Origin: an uncultured Bacteroidales bacterium
Lineage (GTDB): Bacteria > Bacteroidota > Bacteroidia > Bacteroidales > Paludibacteraceae
Length of the DNA: 40,865 nt
Assembly: GCA_946187695.1 (NCBI GenBank)
Contig: CAMHSB010000018.1
Coordinates: forward strand, 1-40,865
Direction: 5' to 3'
Shown one piece after another: positions 8,598-18,800 of this stretch. The notes under the pieces were generated by a model, which saw only the letters and a list, made by a program, of their open reading frames with translations, ran no database searches and was not told where the DNA came from. A program made the position numbers and the translations under genes. The first letter of the stretch is position 1. Each line of letters starts with the position of its first letter.

Positions 8598-8987
8598 ATG
8601 GCAAAGAAAGCTATTGCAGCTAAGAAGCGCGTAGTGAAGATTGATGGCGTTGGCCAGCTTCACGTGATGTCTTCTTTCAACAATGTAATCGTTACGGTTG
8701 CTAACGGTGACGGCCAAGTAATCAGCTGGTCTTCGGCTGGTAAGCAAGGCTTCCGTGGCAGCAAAAAGAATACTCCGTACGCAGCACAAATGGCAGCAGC
8801 TGACTGCTGCAAGGTCGCATTCGACCTCGGTCTGCGTAAAGTTAAAGCATACGTTAAGGGTCCCGGACAAGGACGTGAGTCGGCTATCCGTGCTTGCGTA
8901 GCCGCTGGTATCGATGTAACTGAAATCGTTGACGTTACCCCGATGCCGCACAACGGTTGCCGTCCTCCGAAACGTCGTCGTGTCTAA
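8598..8987 (+). CDS. rpsK: 30S ribosomal protein S11
   Basis: A 129-residue S11. Landmarks are the [20 protein letters not shown] strand-loop, [20 protein letters not shown] and the C-terminal [17 protein letters not shown], the family signature. S11 forms part of the platform and contacts mRNA upstream of the P site. Order S13-S11-S4-alpha-L17 follows, as usual. Confidence 0.98.
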   Translation: MAKKAIAAKKRVVKIDGVGQLHVMSSFNNVIVTVANGDGQVISWSSAGKQGFRGSKKNTPYAAQMAAADCCKVAFDLGLRKVKAYVKGPGQGRESAIRACVAAGIDVTEIVDVTPMPHNGCRPPKRRRV

Positions 8988-9005
8988 GTTAACGTAAATC
9001 CATCC

Positions 9006-9060
9006 AAATGGTCAAATGGCTCAATGAGCAAATAAATGACCAAATGGTAAATGAACAAAT
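9006..9060 (+). repeat. Irregular AAATGG-type short repeats before rpsD
   Basis: The rpsK-rpsD gap is made of loosely repeated words (CAAATGGT, CAAATGGC, CAATGAGC, AAATGACC, CAAATGGT, AAATGAAC) at about 8-9 bp. It looks like a decayed version of the neat arrays elsewhere. I see no promoter motif in it. Confidence 0.55.
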
Positions 9061-9077
9061 CGTAAATTTATAAAGTT

Positions 9078-9683
9078 ATGGCAAGATATATTGGCCCAAA
9101 ATCTCGCATCGCACGCCGTTTCGGCGAGGCTATCTTCGGCGAGGATAAGGTGCTTGCAAAACGTCCGTACGCACCCGGACAACACGGCGTTAACCGTCGT
9201 AAGAAAAACTCTGAGTATGGTACTCAGCTGGCTGAGAAGCAGAAAGCTAAATACACCTACGGTGTACTCGAGCGTCAGTTCCGTCTTCTCTTCGCGAAAG
9301 CAGCTCGTACCAAAGGTATTACCGGTGAGATCCTGATCCAGCTCCTCGAATGCCGCCTGGACAATATCGTTTATCGTCTCGGTATGGCTCCTACTCGTGC
9401 AGCTGCTCGTCAACTCGTTAGCCACCGCCACATCACTGTGGACGGCAAAGTAGTGAACATCCCTTCCTTCGAGGTAAAACCCGGTCAGGTTGTTGCTGTT
9501 CGCGAAAAAGCTAAATCACTTGAGGTCATCAATGAGTCCCTCCAGGGCTTCAACCACGCTAAGTACGGTTGGCTCGAATGGAACGAGGCCGACAAGGCTG
9601 GTAAGCTGCTCAATGTTCCCGCTCGCGCTGAGATTCCGGAGAACATTAAGGAGCAATTAATCGTTGAGTTGTACTCTAAATAA
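9078..9683 (+). CDS. rpsD: 30S ribosomal protein S4
   Basis: A 201-residue S4. It starts [20 protein letters not shown] and contains the S4 RNA-binding domain around [20 protein letters not shown] and [20 protein letters not shown]. The N-terminal domain lacks a zinc-binding Cys cluster. S4 nucleates assembly of the 16S 5' domain. It ends 11 bp before rpoA. Confidence 0.98.
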   Translation: MARYIGPKSRIARRFGEAIFGEDKVLAKRPYAPGQHGVNRRKKNSEYGTQLAEKQKAKYTYGVLERQFRLLFAKAARTKGITGEILIQLLECRLDNIVYRLGMAPTRAAARQLVSHRHITVDGKVVNIPSFEVKPGQVVAVREKAKSLEVINESLQGFNHAKYGWLEWNEADKAGKLLNVPARAEIPENIKEQLIVELYSK

Positions 9684-9694
9684 TCATTAAATTC

Positions 9695-10687
9695 ATGGCA
9701 ATATTAAATTTCATCAAACCTGACAAGGTGATAATGTTGGATTCGAGTGCGAACAAAGGTATCTTTGAGTTTCGCCCACTCGAGCCGGGGTATGGAATCA
9801 CGATAGGCAACGCGATCCGTCGCGTACTGCTGGGTAGCCTCGAAGGCTACGCCATCTGCTCTGTCAAGATCAGTGGTATTGATCATGAATTTGCTACGAT
9901 CCCCGGTGTAATCACTGACGTTACCAACCTTATCCTCAACCTCAAGCAAGTACGCTTCCTGCGCAAGGAAGGTATGGAGGAAGAGACGGAGACGGTTAAA
10001 CTCCATGTGCGTAAACAACGTACGTTTATCGCAGGCGAGTTGAATACGGTGCTCCAGAACTTCGAGGTGCTTAATCCGGATCTGCGTCTGGCAGAACTCG
10101 ATGACAGCGCTGACTTCGAGATTGAGCTCACCATCAACAAGGGACGCGGATACGTGCCCGGTGATGAGAATCGCAAGAAGAACGATCCGATCGGAACGCT
10201 CGCTATCGATTCCATCTACACGCCAATCCGTAACGTCATGATTTCGGTTGACCAGTATCGTGTCGAGCAACGTACCGACTACGAGAAACTCACCCTTGAG
10301 ATTACAACTGACGGCTCTATCACGCCGCAACAGGCGCTGACCGAAGCCGCTAAGATCCTTATCTACCACTTCATGCTCTTCTCCGACGAGCGTATCGTAC
10401 TCGAAGAGGAGACCAAGAAGAACAGCAACGCACTCGACGAGGAGATCCTCCGTATGCGTCAGTTGCTCAACCAGAAGCTCCAGGATATGGACCTCTCCGT
10501 TCGTGCTCTCAACTGCTTGAAACAAGCAGAGGTGGATACACTCGGCGACCTCGTACGCTACCACCGCGCTGACTTGCTCAAGTTCCGTAACTTCGGTAAG
10601 AAATCCCTCACCGAACTCGACGAACTGCTCGAGCGCAACGGCCTCGCCTTCGGTATGGACATATCGCGTTATCACGTGAACGATTAA
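9695..10687 (+). CDS. rpoA: RNA polymerase subunit alpha
   Basis: A 330-residue subunit. The N-terminal dimerisation domain shows [20 protein letters not shown] (residues 27-46), [13 protein letters not shown] and [12 protein letters not shown]. After a linker comes the C-terminal domain, with [40 protein letters not shown] and the final [15 protein letters not shown]. This domain contacts promoter DNA and activators. The TAA stop overlaps the first unit of an AATTTTT array. Confidence 0.98.
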   Translation: MAILNFIKPDKVIMLDSSANKGIFEFRPLEPGYGITIGNAIRRVLLGSLEGYAICSVKISGIDHEFATIPGVITDVTNLILNLKQVRFLRKEGMEEETETVKLHVRKQRTFIAGELNTVLQNFEVLNPDLRLAELDDSADFEIELTINKGRGYVPGDENRKKNDPIGTLAIDSIYTPIRNVMISVDQYRVEQRTDYEKLTLEITTDGSITPQQALTEAAKILIYHFMLFSDERIVLEEETKKNSNALDEEILRMRQLLNQKLQDMDLSVRALNCLKQAEVDTLGDLVRYHRADLLKFRNFGKKSLTELDELLERNGLAFGMDISRYHVND

Positions 10688-10719
10688 TTTTTAATTTTTA
10701 ATTTTGAATTTTTAATTTG
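10686..10719 (+). repeat. 7-bp tandem repeat AATTTTT x5, starting on the rpoA stop
   Basis: The units are AATTTTT, AATTTTT, AATTTTG, AATTTTT and a partial AATTTG. The first two bases of the array are the last two of the rpoA TAA stop codon, and the array ends just before rplQ. It is the same unit as before rpsM. Confidence 0.85.
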
Positions 10720-10726
10720 AATTATT

Positions 10727-11236
10727 ATGCGTCATAATAAGAAATTCAACCACCTTAGCCGCAAGGCCAACCATCGCGCAGCGATGTTGTCCAACATGGC
10801 CTGCTCGCTGATCATGCACAAGCGTATCAGCACGACCCTCGCTAAGGCTAAAGCGCTCCGTATCTACGTAGAGCCGATCCTCACGCGTGCCAAAGAGGAT
10901 AACATGAACAACCGTCGTTTGGCTTTCTCCCTGCTCAAACAGAAAGAGGTCGTTACCGAACTCTTCCAGAATGTAGGCGAGAAGATCGCTAACCGTCCGG
11001 GTGGTTACACTCGTATCCTCCGCACAGGCTTCCGTCTGGGCGATGCTGCTGAGATGTGTATCATCGAGCTCGTTGACTACAATGAGAACATGCTCAAGGA
11101 GACCAAGAAAGCTGCTAAGAAAGCTACCCGCCGTGCCGGCAAAAAAGCCGTTAAGGAAGAAGTAGCTGAGGCAGTTGCAGAGGCACCCGCCGCTGAGGCT
11201 CCCGCAGCTGCTCCCGAAGCTCCCGCTGCTGAGTAA
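10727..11236 (+). CDS. rplQ: 50S ribosomal protein L17 with C-terminal tail
   Basis: A 169-residue L17. The conserved core spans about residues 1-125 ([40 protein letters not shown], then [20 protein letters not shown] and [10 protein letters not shown]). Past it is a tail of Lys followed by repeated Ala/Glu/Pro ([18 protein letters not shown]), longer than in E. coli L17. Such acidic Ala/Pro tails are common in Bacteroidetes. The TAA stop overlaps the first AATTCTT unit. Confidence 0.97.
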   Translation: MRHNKKFNHLSRKANHRAAMLSNMACSLIMHKRISTTLAKAKALRIYVEPILTRAKEDNMNNRRLAFSLLKQKEVVTELFQNVGEKIANRPGGYTRILRTGFRLGDAAEMCIIELVDYNENMLKETKKAAKKATRRAGKKAVKEEVAEAVAEAPAAEAPAAAPEAPAAE

Positions 11237-11276
11237 TTCTTAATTCTTAATTCTTAATTCTTAATTTTTAATTTTT
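11235..11276 (+). repeat. 7-bp tandem repeat AATTCTT x4 + AATTTTT x2, starting on the rplQ stop
   Basis: Four exact AATTCTT units run into two AATTTTT units, all in one 7-bp phase. The array starts on the AA of the rplQ TAA and nearly fills the gap to aspS. The switch in mid-array from one unit to a one-base variant suggests expansion of units after point mutation. Confidence 0.88.
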
Positions 11277-11287
11277 AATTAAGAGTT

Positions 11288-12664
11288 ATGTTCTTAGATG
11301 TTAATCAACATAACGAAAACGTGACAGACCTCGCCAACGCCAAAGTTGGCGAGTCTGTTACTGTGAGTGGCATGATCCATAACGTCCGTGTCACCAAGTG
11401 GGGCGGTTTCATCGTTCTCCGCAAATCGCGTGGTCTCTTGCAGGCTGTGGTCTCCAACGAGACCTCCAAGTTCTTCGACGAGAAGGGCGCAGAGATCGCG
11501 ATGAACGATTTATGCCGAGAGATGGCGATCACCCTCACCGGTACGGTCAACGAGGCCAAGATCAAAGACCCCGCAGCCTTCTACAACACCATTGAGATCG
11601 CTGTGTCCGAGGTGCGCGTCCTCTCCCGCCCGACAACCGCCGAGGTGGTGGACATGAACGCCCTCAAGTTCGGCGACGAAGAGACACTCCTGCGCTACAA
11701 GTTCGACAACCGTCAGGTCACCCTCCGCAACCCGCGTGATATGGCGATCCTCAAGGTACAATCGACGATCGCACGTGCCTTCGGCGAGTTCCTCTCGGCC
11801 AACGGCTTCACCCAGATCTTCACCCCGAAGATCGTGTCCGAAGGAGCAGAAGGAGGCGCTAACGTCTTCAAGATGGATTATTTCGGCAAGCAGGTCTATC
11901 TCGCGCAGTCCCCGCAGTTCTACAAACAGATCGGTGTCGGCGTTTACGAGCGCGTCTTCGAGATCGCGCCCGCCTACCGCGCAGAGAAACATGCTACCTC
12001 CCGTCACCTCAATGAGTACATCTCCCTCGATGTCGAGATGGGCTTCATCAAAGGACAGGAGGACGTAATGACTCTTGAAGCGGCATTGCTCCGCCATATC
12101 ATTGCCGTCGTAGAACGCGACTGTGCGCACGAACTCCAGCTCCTCAATGCGGTCAACCCCGTATTGCCCGAGCAGGTACCGGCATGGAAACTGAGCGAAG
12201 TGCACGAGATCCTCTTTGAGAATAACTTGTGTGAGGCGGATCACCGTGGTGAAGACGACCTCGCGCCGGAAGAGGAACGTGCTATCTGTAAGTACGCTTT
12301 CGAGAAATACGGTTCGGACTTCGTGTTCGTAACGCATTTCCCGAGCGAGCACCGTGCTTTCTATGCGATGGACGATCCCGAGGACCCGTCGCTGACACTC
12401 AGCTTCGACCTCCTCATGAGAGGCCTCGAGATCACCTCCGGCGGACAACGTATCCATAAAGAAGCCGACTACCGCGAGAAGATGCTCCGTCGTGGCATGA
12501 ACCCCGATGCGTTCCATTTCTACCTCGATACCTTCAAGAACGGCATGCCTCCTCATGGAGGTTTTGCAATCGGTTTGGAGCGAATCACCGCTTGCTTCCT
12601 GGGGATTGCGAACGTCAAAGAATGTTCGATGTTTCCGCGAGACATCAACCGCGTAGCGCCTTAA
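11288..12664 (+). CDS. aspS: Aspartyl-tRNA synthetase, archaeal/eukaryal-type (probably non-discriminating)
   Basis: A 458-residue class II synthetase. Residues 20-110 form the OB-fold anticodon-binding domain. The catalytic core has FTQIFTPKIVSEGAEGGANV, LAQSPQFYKQ, motif 2 (FEIAPAYRAEKHATSRHLNE) and motif 3 (PPHGGFAIGLERI). It lacks the large GAD insertion of standard bacterial AspRS (about 590 residues) and matches the archaeal-type enzyme in length and motifs. At the position of Trp26 of the Thermococcus enzyme, which favours tRNA-Asp only, this protein has His31, as in the non-discriminating enzyme of Deinococcus (from memory). It may therefore also charge tRNA-Asn with Asp. It closes the ribosomal operon, with an array in front and a terminator behind. 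Confidence 0.9.
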   Translation: MFLDVNQHNENVTDLANAKVGESVTVSGMIHNVRVTKWGGFIVLRKSRGLLQAVVSNETSKFFDEKGAEIAMNDLCREMAITLTGTVNEAKIKDPAAFYNTIEIAVSEVRVLSRPTTAEVVDMNALKFGDEETLLRYKFDNRQVTLRNPRDMAILKVQSTIARAFGEFLSANGFTQIFTPKIVSEGAEGGANVFKMDYFGKQVYLAQSPQFYKQIGVGVYERVFEIAPAYRAEKHATSRHLNEYISLDVEMGFIKGQEDVMTLEAALLRHIIAVVERDCAHELQLLNAVNPVLPEQVPAWKLSEVHEILFENNLCEADHRGEDDLAPEEERAICKYAFEKYGSDFVFVTHFPSEHRAFYAMDDPEDPSLTLSFDLLMRGLEITSGGQRIHKEADYREKMLRRGMNPDAFHFYLDTFKNGMPPHGGFAIGLERITACFLGIANVKECSMFPRDINRVAP

Positions 12665-12686
12665 GGGGTGTTTTGTAATATTCAAT

Positions 12687-12728
12687 TGCCAATTTTTTCG
12701 AATATTCGAGAAAGTTGGCATTTTTTTT
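12687..12728 (+). terminator. Rho-independent terminator after aspS
   Basis: TGCCAA-TTTTTT-CG pairs with CG-AGAAAG-TTGGCA (one mismatch region) around AATATT, followed by eight T residues. It ends the ribosomal operon. Its T run overlaps the upstream part of the next promoter. Confidence 0.85.
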
Positions 12729-12757
12729 GTTTATGTAAAAAAAAAGTTGTAACTTTG
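12727..12757 (+). promoter_or_regulatory. Bacteroidetes-type promoter of the first giant gene
   Basis: A -33 TTG at 12727-12729 and a -7 TAACTTTG at 12750-12757 are separated by 20 bp, fitting the known TTG-N19-21-TAnnTTTG consensus. The start codon lies about 90 bp downstream, so there is a fairly long leader. Confidence 0.8.
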
Positions 12758-12778
12758 CGCCGATTTTAGCCTGTGCGC

Positions 12779-12802
12779 TGCATATGTATGCATATATGTA
12801 CG
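12779..12802 (+). other. Alternating purine/pyrimidine hairpin in the leader of the giant gene
   Basis: Twenty-four bases alternate strictly pyrimidine/purine, and TGCATA and TATGCA pair around TG at its start. It lies in the 5' leader between promoter and start codon. It could be an RNA hairpin affecting translation or a DNA structure; the role is unknown. Confidence 0.4.
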
Positions 12803-12845
12803 AGACCGCAGACAGAAAATAAAGTTAATATAAAAACAAAAAGAT

Positions 12846-15800
12846 ATGATGAAAATGAAAAAATTATTATTAAAATTATCAATGCTGCTCTTCGTGCTTG
12901 GGATGAGCGTGAACGAAGCGTGGGGACAGATTAGTTTGGGGGATATTGACTTGCAGAATCCCGCTACTTGGTTCTATGTCAATTTGGAGGCGAAAGTTTC
13001 CACTCCGGCTTGTGGTTCTAACCCGGGTCTGGTGAAATTGAACTACACAAACACCAAACGTCAGCAAGATAACCCTTGGATTACAGGAACTAAACCGGTC
13101 AATCCGTATAAGGACGCGGCTGAGATAGAGGAGGATTTGAATGAGAAATGGCAAAATGCGTTCTATGCAGGTGATGGCGCGGCTGCATCCTACGAAGAAA
13201 AGCCCGATTATCCGACAGCAGAAGAATCTGAGGGCTGGACTGAGGCGCAAATAACGGCTGCAGCAACTGGTTTTACTACCGGTTGGGACTGGGCTAAAGC
13301 CGGGCATGATTATAGTAATTATCCTCAGAACCCTTATACTCGTCAAGCGGACTTGAAAGGTCGTTGGGATGCTGGGTATAATGAAGGATTGAATGCCGCA
13401 GAGAATGGACAGGAGAAACAAACTCCCGATGTGAGTGGTTTGGATTCTGACCAAGCGCAAGCCTTAATTGCCGGTTATAATGCGGCGTACGATTGGTACA
13501 CGGCTGGTCATTATTTGAATACCATTACCGGTGAGTCTGTCGAGGAATATCAAACGGCATGGGGTGCTTCGGCGAACCTGAACGGTTATGCCTTGGTCCA
13601 TATGGAAGGAGTGGATTCTGTATTAAATGGTATGTTCTCTTCCTATGCTTATTTTGAGGCAAAGGTACAAGAGAATGACGGTTGGTATTTCACCGGCTGG
13701 TCGTTCACGGAAGGTGAGAGTGATCTTGGCGGCGCAGTAGATACGGATACTCCGAGCGACAAAGGCAAACTCTTCAAGATCTTCCCTGCCGATGATCCGG
13801 GATGGGCTAATAAATCGCAGGAGTATGTTTATGCTACTTTCAAACCGGTCATGGTTGCCAATTATGCCGTTAATGGTACGATTGATTTGATTCCCGGTAA
13901 TGGTAATAGCGGCAATAATACCGTTATCTTTGATGTGCAGGGAGATCGCGTCAGTGCAGATGACTTTACGGCTTCGGTTGCATCATCTGCTACGGAAGGT
14001 TATGCCGGACACGGTTCTTGTGTGGCAAGCGTTGCGTTGGTAAACGGACAGATTGTAGTGACGGTTACTTACACCGCTTCGGATGCGGCTTCCGGTATCT
14101 ATCGTGCAAATGTAACGTTGGCTTCTAAGTCGGGTTGCTCTTCGTTGACCGCCCCGATGTACGTGCGCGTTTCAGCAGCCGCAGGTAGTCAGGCTAGTTT
14201 GTACAATGGTAAGGCAGAGCCGGCAAATTTCGTGAAAGCTGGTACACTTGCTGCAATGATCAGCGAAGCAACCGCAGAACAAACTGTTGCGCTCAATGCT
14301 GATTATGGGGATATGGTTATTATCAGCAACGATGTGACCTTCGATCTTAATGGATATGAACTCAGCAATAATTTGGTTGTTTCCGGTGGTAATGTAACGC
14401 TCGCATATAGTAAGTTCGGCGGAAAGATCACCAAGACGGTAGCTGTTCAGAGCGGTGCAACGCTGACATTGAATGGTGGTACGATTGAAGTGAACGGGAA
14501 TGGTAGCCTGTCTAACCCTGCAGATGCAGTTGTTGCTGTGAATGTGGCTAATGGCGGTAAACTGATCCAGAACGGAGCAACTATTAGTGCAACCGCCTTG
14601 ACTTGCTATGCTATCGGTATCAATGTCGATGGTGAGGCGGAAGTAAAAGACGGTTCTATTACCGTCCATGCCGGCATGACTGCTGCTTTTGCGGCACAGG
14701 TAAGTGCAACGGGTAAGTTGACTACTACCGGCGGTGCATTTAATGCTTCTGTTAACCAATCACATAATCCGTCAGCTAATCCGGCAGACCAATCCACTTG
14801 GTCAAATGCGTATGCCGTTTATGTAACGGCTACAGCCGGTGAAGCAATTATCAAGGGTGGTACGTTCTATTCGACCTCCTCGTATGACGGTGCATTCGCT
14901 GTATGTGCATTAGCTACGTTCGGTAAGTTGACGATTGAGAAGGGAGCCGTTGTATCGGCACATACGGTCAGCAGTGATCCCGTGGCTTATGCAGTAGGTA
15001 CTATGGGCGATGCAGACTTGACGGTTAATGGCGGTCGCTTTTCGGCTACCTACGTAGACGCAGAGCAAGTAAAGCCCTGTCCTCCGTTCCTGTGTGCAGA
15101 CTTTGCTAACATTGATTTCAAAGCAGGAACGATTAAATCCAATACCGTCTTTGTTCGTGAGGAGGGCATGTTCCCCAAAACGATGACACTGGTAGAACCG
15201 AGACTGTATAACCTGACCTACAAAGGCAAGGATTACTTGGATGGTTATCGCTACCTGGCTGTTCGTGATGGTCTGGACGCAAAGGAATATGGCATGCAGG
15301 CTGCTCGTATCGGTACGACGGGATATTCCTCTATTGTAGATGCTATTGCATATGCAAATAACAATACAAACAAGGATGTCGTCATTATTCTTCAAAACGA
15401 TGATGTTTTGCCGGCCGGATATTACACGATACCGTCAAAAACTATGTTGATCATTCCTACGAAGAATGAGCAGGAAACCGGAAATACGATTATTCCGAGA
15501 ATCTCCAGCACAGGCGGTGCGGCAGAATATGTACAGCCTACAGCATACGTGACGCTCACTGTAGCCCCGGGAGCAAATATTGACGTACATGGTACGATAG
15601 AAGTTTCGGGTACTCAGCGTTCAAGCGACGAGTCGTATGCATCACTTCCTTATGGTCCATGTGGATTTGTGAATATGCAGGAAGGAAGCCGCATGACAAT
15701 GCAAGATGGATCAGAACTTCGTGCATGGGGCTTCATTATTGGTAAAGGTGAGACGGATGTACGTCGTAATGCAACCGTCCGTGAGCAATTCCAAATGGGA

Positions 15801-18800
15801 GACTGGAAGGGCGGTTCTACTTCGTTCGGTATGTTGGATGATCCGAGACGTGTCTTCCCGCTGACACACTATTATATCCAGAATATTGAGTCTCCGTTCA
15901 AGTATCATCCGGGAGCTGTACTGAGTACAACTACGTCTGTCTCTGCTACATTCGGAGGTATTGCTGTGACAGCATCCGCAAATGATATCAAAGTGGTCGG
16001 TGTCAGTGGACGTGACGCGGCGATGTTCCTTATGGATAACGAAGCAGATGCGGATAATACCTGGGTGCGCAAGTGGTATGATGTAGAGAATGACCTGCAA
16101 GTATATGACGTGAACAATAGCGCCCATATCGGTTCGATGGTACTGGATCTCGGTAAATTAGGCAATATGCCTTTGGTGATGAACTCCGGTTATTTCGTGT
16201 TGCCGATTACGTGTAACATGAAGATTCACTTGCTTTCCGGAATGATGGACTTTACGCAGAATACGGCTTTGCTGCCGGGTGCGGAAGTGGAGATTGACAA
16301 GGAATCAACCGTAACTGTCGTTAAGAATAATGATAATAGCGTATTATCCGGTTCGCTCTATATCTATGATGCAGACCAATGGGATAAGTATGCCTACGAT
16401 GAAAGTGCCAACGGTGGTATCAAATATACAAAACCGGTGAAGTATGCAGCCGGTTTCGGAGGACAACCGACCGCACGTGCTGATCAGTTCTACAATCAAG
16501 AGAAACTGAAAGACGCATCTATCAATGTACACGGTTCGTTTGCTATCAATGAAGCAAATTGCTTCTTGTACACTTCAGAGGGTGGCGCCAATATCTTCTC
16601 TTCCAACGAAGATGCCGGTACATTCGTGTTCAATGAAGTCGGACCGACAGAAAGTACTCAAGAACAAGTTTGGCAGGTAAAGAACCGTAACGAATACAAT
16701 GACGGTCATTACTTTACTGCAGCCCAACTGAAAAACAAAGAGGAGCACGACCCTGCCTTTACGCAAACAACTGGATATGGAGTAAATTCTTCGTTGTGCT
16801 ACATGGACGACGAATGGCGCTACCGTATGTTCTTTGATTGCTATGCTGCAGATGTTAATATGGCAACTTATGTAGCACAAGTTGCTCAGTATGGAAATAT
16901 GCAGCCTCTTGAATTAGGCAAGGCCGTTGAGCATATCTATATCAAGCCGCAAGAGTGGGTTGAAATCAGTGGTATAGCAGCCATTAACTATGACGAGAAT
17001 CCGTATGATCCTTATCTGGAAAGTGTAACCGGTAATGCAGACCATACCTTCAGCGATGCAGCCGGTGCCGGTCGTCTCTTCATAAAGATGGATAATTGCC
17101 AGTGGTGGGAAGTGGAGAAAAAAGATAACCTCTACCATTGTATCCACCCGGAGAATGATACTTACTACTATTGGGTAGATGAGGTGATTGATAAACATGG
17201 ATCCGAGAACCATGAAGATTGGGATGTTACTCCTGGTTATTGGGCTGAGCAGAAGTTCACCATCACATGGAAGAACTGGAATGGTGACATCATTCAGACC
17301 TATTCAAAAGCGGAAGAAAGTTATGTTGACAACTATGAAGTTACCTACGGCACGATGGCTGAGTTCCTTGGAACCAACCCGACTCGTGAGTCGAATATCG
17401 ATTATACGTATGACTTTACGGGTTGGACTCCGGCGCTTGGTCCTGTAACCAGCGATGTAACTTACACGGCTACGTTTACCGAGAAACCGCGTAAATACAC
17501 CATCATCTTCTGCCAGGAAGGTGGTGTAGAGATAGAGCGTCAGTTCTTGCCCCATAACGAGGTACCTGTATGCGAAAATACACCGACTAAACCGGGCCAT
17601 ACTCTTATCTGGACTCCGGCTATTGCAGCCGTAACGGGCGACGCTACTTATACGGCTACTTGGGTAGAGAATCCGCCTACGGAGTATGAAATTACATTCT
17701 TCGACTATGATGGTGAAACCGAATTGAAAAAAGGCTACGTCAATGTAGGTGAAATGCCTGTTCCGCCTGCACAGGTGAACGGCAAGCCGGCTACGAGAGA
17801 GTTTACGTATGAATTTGATCATTGGTCACCGGCTGTAGAGAAGGTTTCGGCAACCAGTATCAAATCCTATACGGCTGTCTATCGCGAAGTAGCAAAGACT
17901 TTCCCGGTTAATTTCTACTTTGAGCAACAAGACGCAGAGCACAAGATTGGCGCAACGCAATTCTTGGAAATCGGACAAACTCCGGTTATCCCGGATGACG
18001 AGCGTTTGCAAAAGACCGAAGACAATGCGAATGTTTACCAGTTGGTATGGACGCCGCAAATCCAGACCGTCGTTGGTCATGCAGAGGATTATACCTATAA
18101 TTATGTAGCATCCTACACCTCCACCCCGAAGCAGTACTCGCTTACGCTGAAGTGTACGCCTTCCGGTGCGGCTGTTGTTACTGGGGCGCGTGCGGACTAT
18201 GTATATGGCGCTACGCCGACTGTTACGGTGAAGGCAAATACCGGCTACAACTTCGTTAGCTGGAGCGATGGTGAGCCTATCGGTGATCCGGACGAAGATG
18301 GTGTATATTCTCGTGAAGTTACCATCAATGGCAACATAGAGCTGACTGTTGTATGCGAGTGTCCGGATTGTGACAAATCCACGATCATATGGAAGAACGA
18401 AGCCGGAGATGCTGAATTGGCCACGGATTTGGTTCCTGTAGGTTCAGCTACCATTTACCATGCTGCTACTCCGACCAAAGAGAACAGTCTCGACGGTCAG
18501 TACTCGTACACGTTCTATGGTTGGACTACTGAGGCTTACGAAGGAGGCATGAAATATAAGAATGGTATGACGCCGAAAGTGGCAGCAGCAGAGCAGACAT
18601 ATACTTACTATGCTTGTTTCACTCCGGTGATCAGACAATACAATGTAGCCTTGAGTTCGAACATTCCGAATGTGTGCATACTCGTAGGCTCAGGAACCTA
18701 TAAATATAGTGAGTCTGCTGCTAACGCTACCGTAATCGTTTCCGGCTACGATGCCGTTAACTATACCTTCGACGGTTGGTATAAAGAAGGTGTACGGGTA

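Noticed and set aside
9704..10675. Reverse-strand open frame (323 codons) opposite rpoA
   Set aside because: Exact mirror of rpoA; no domain, promoter or ribosome-binding site. The same goes for 11510-12721 opposite aspS.
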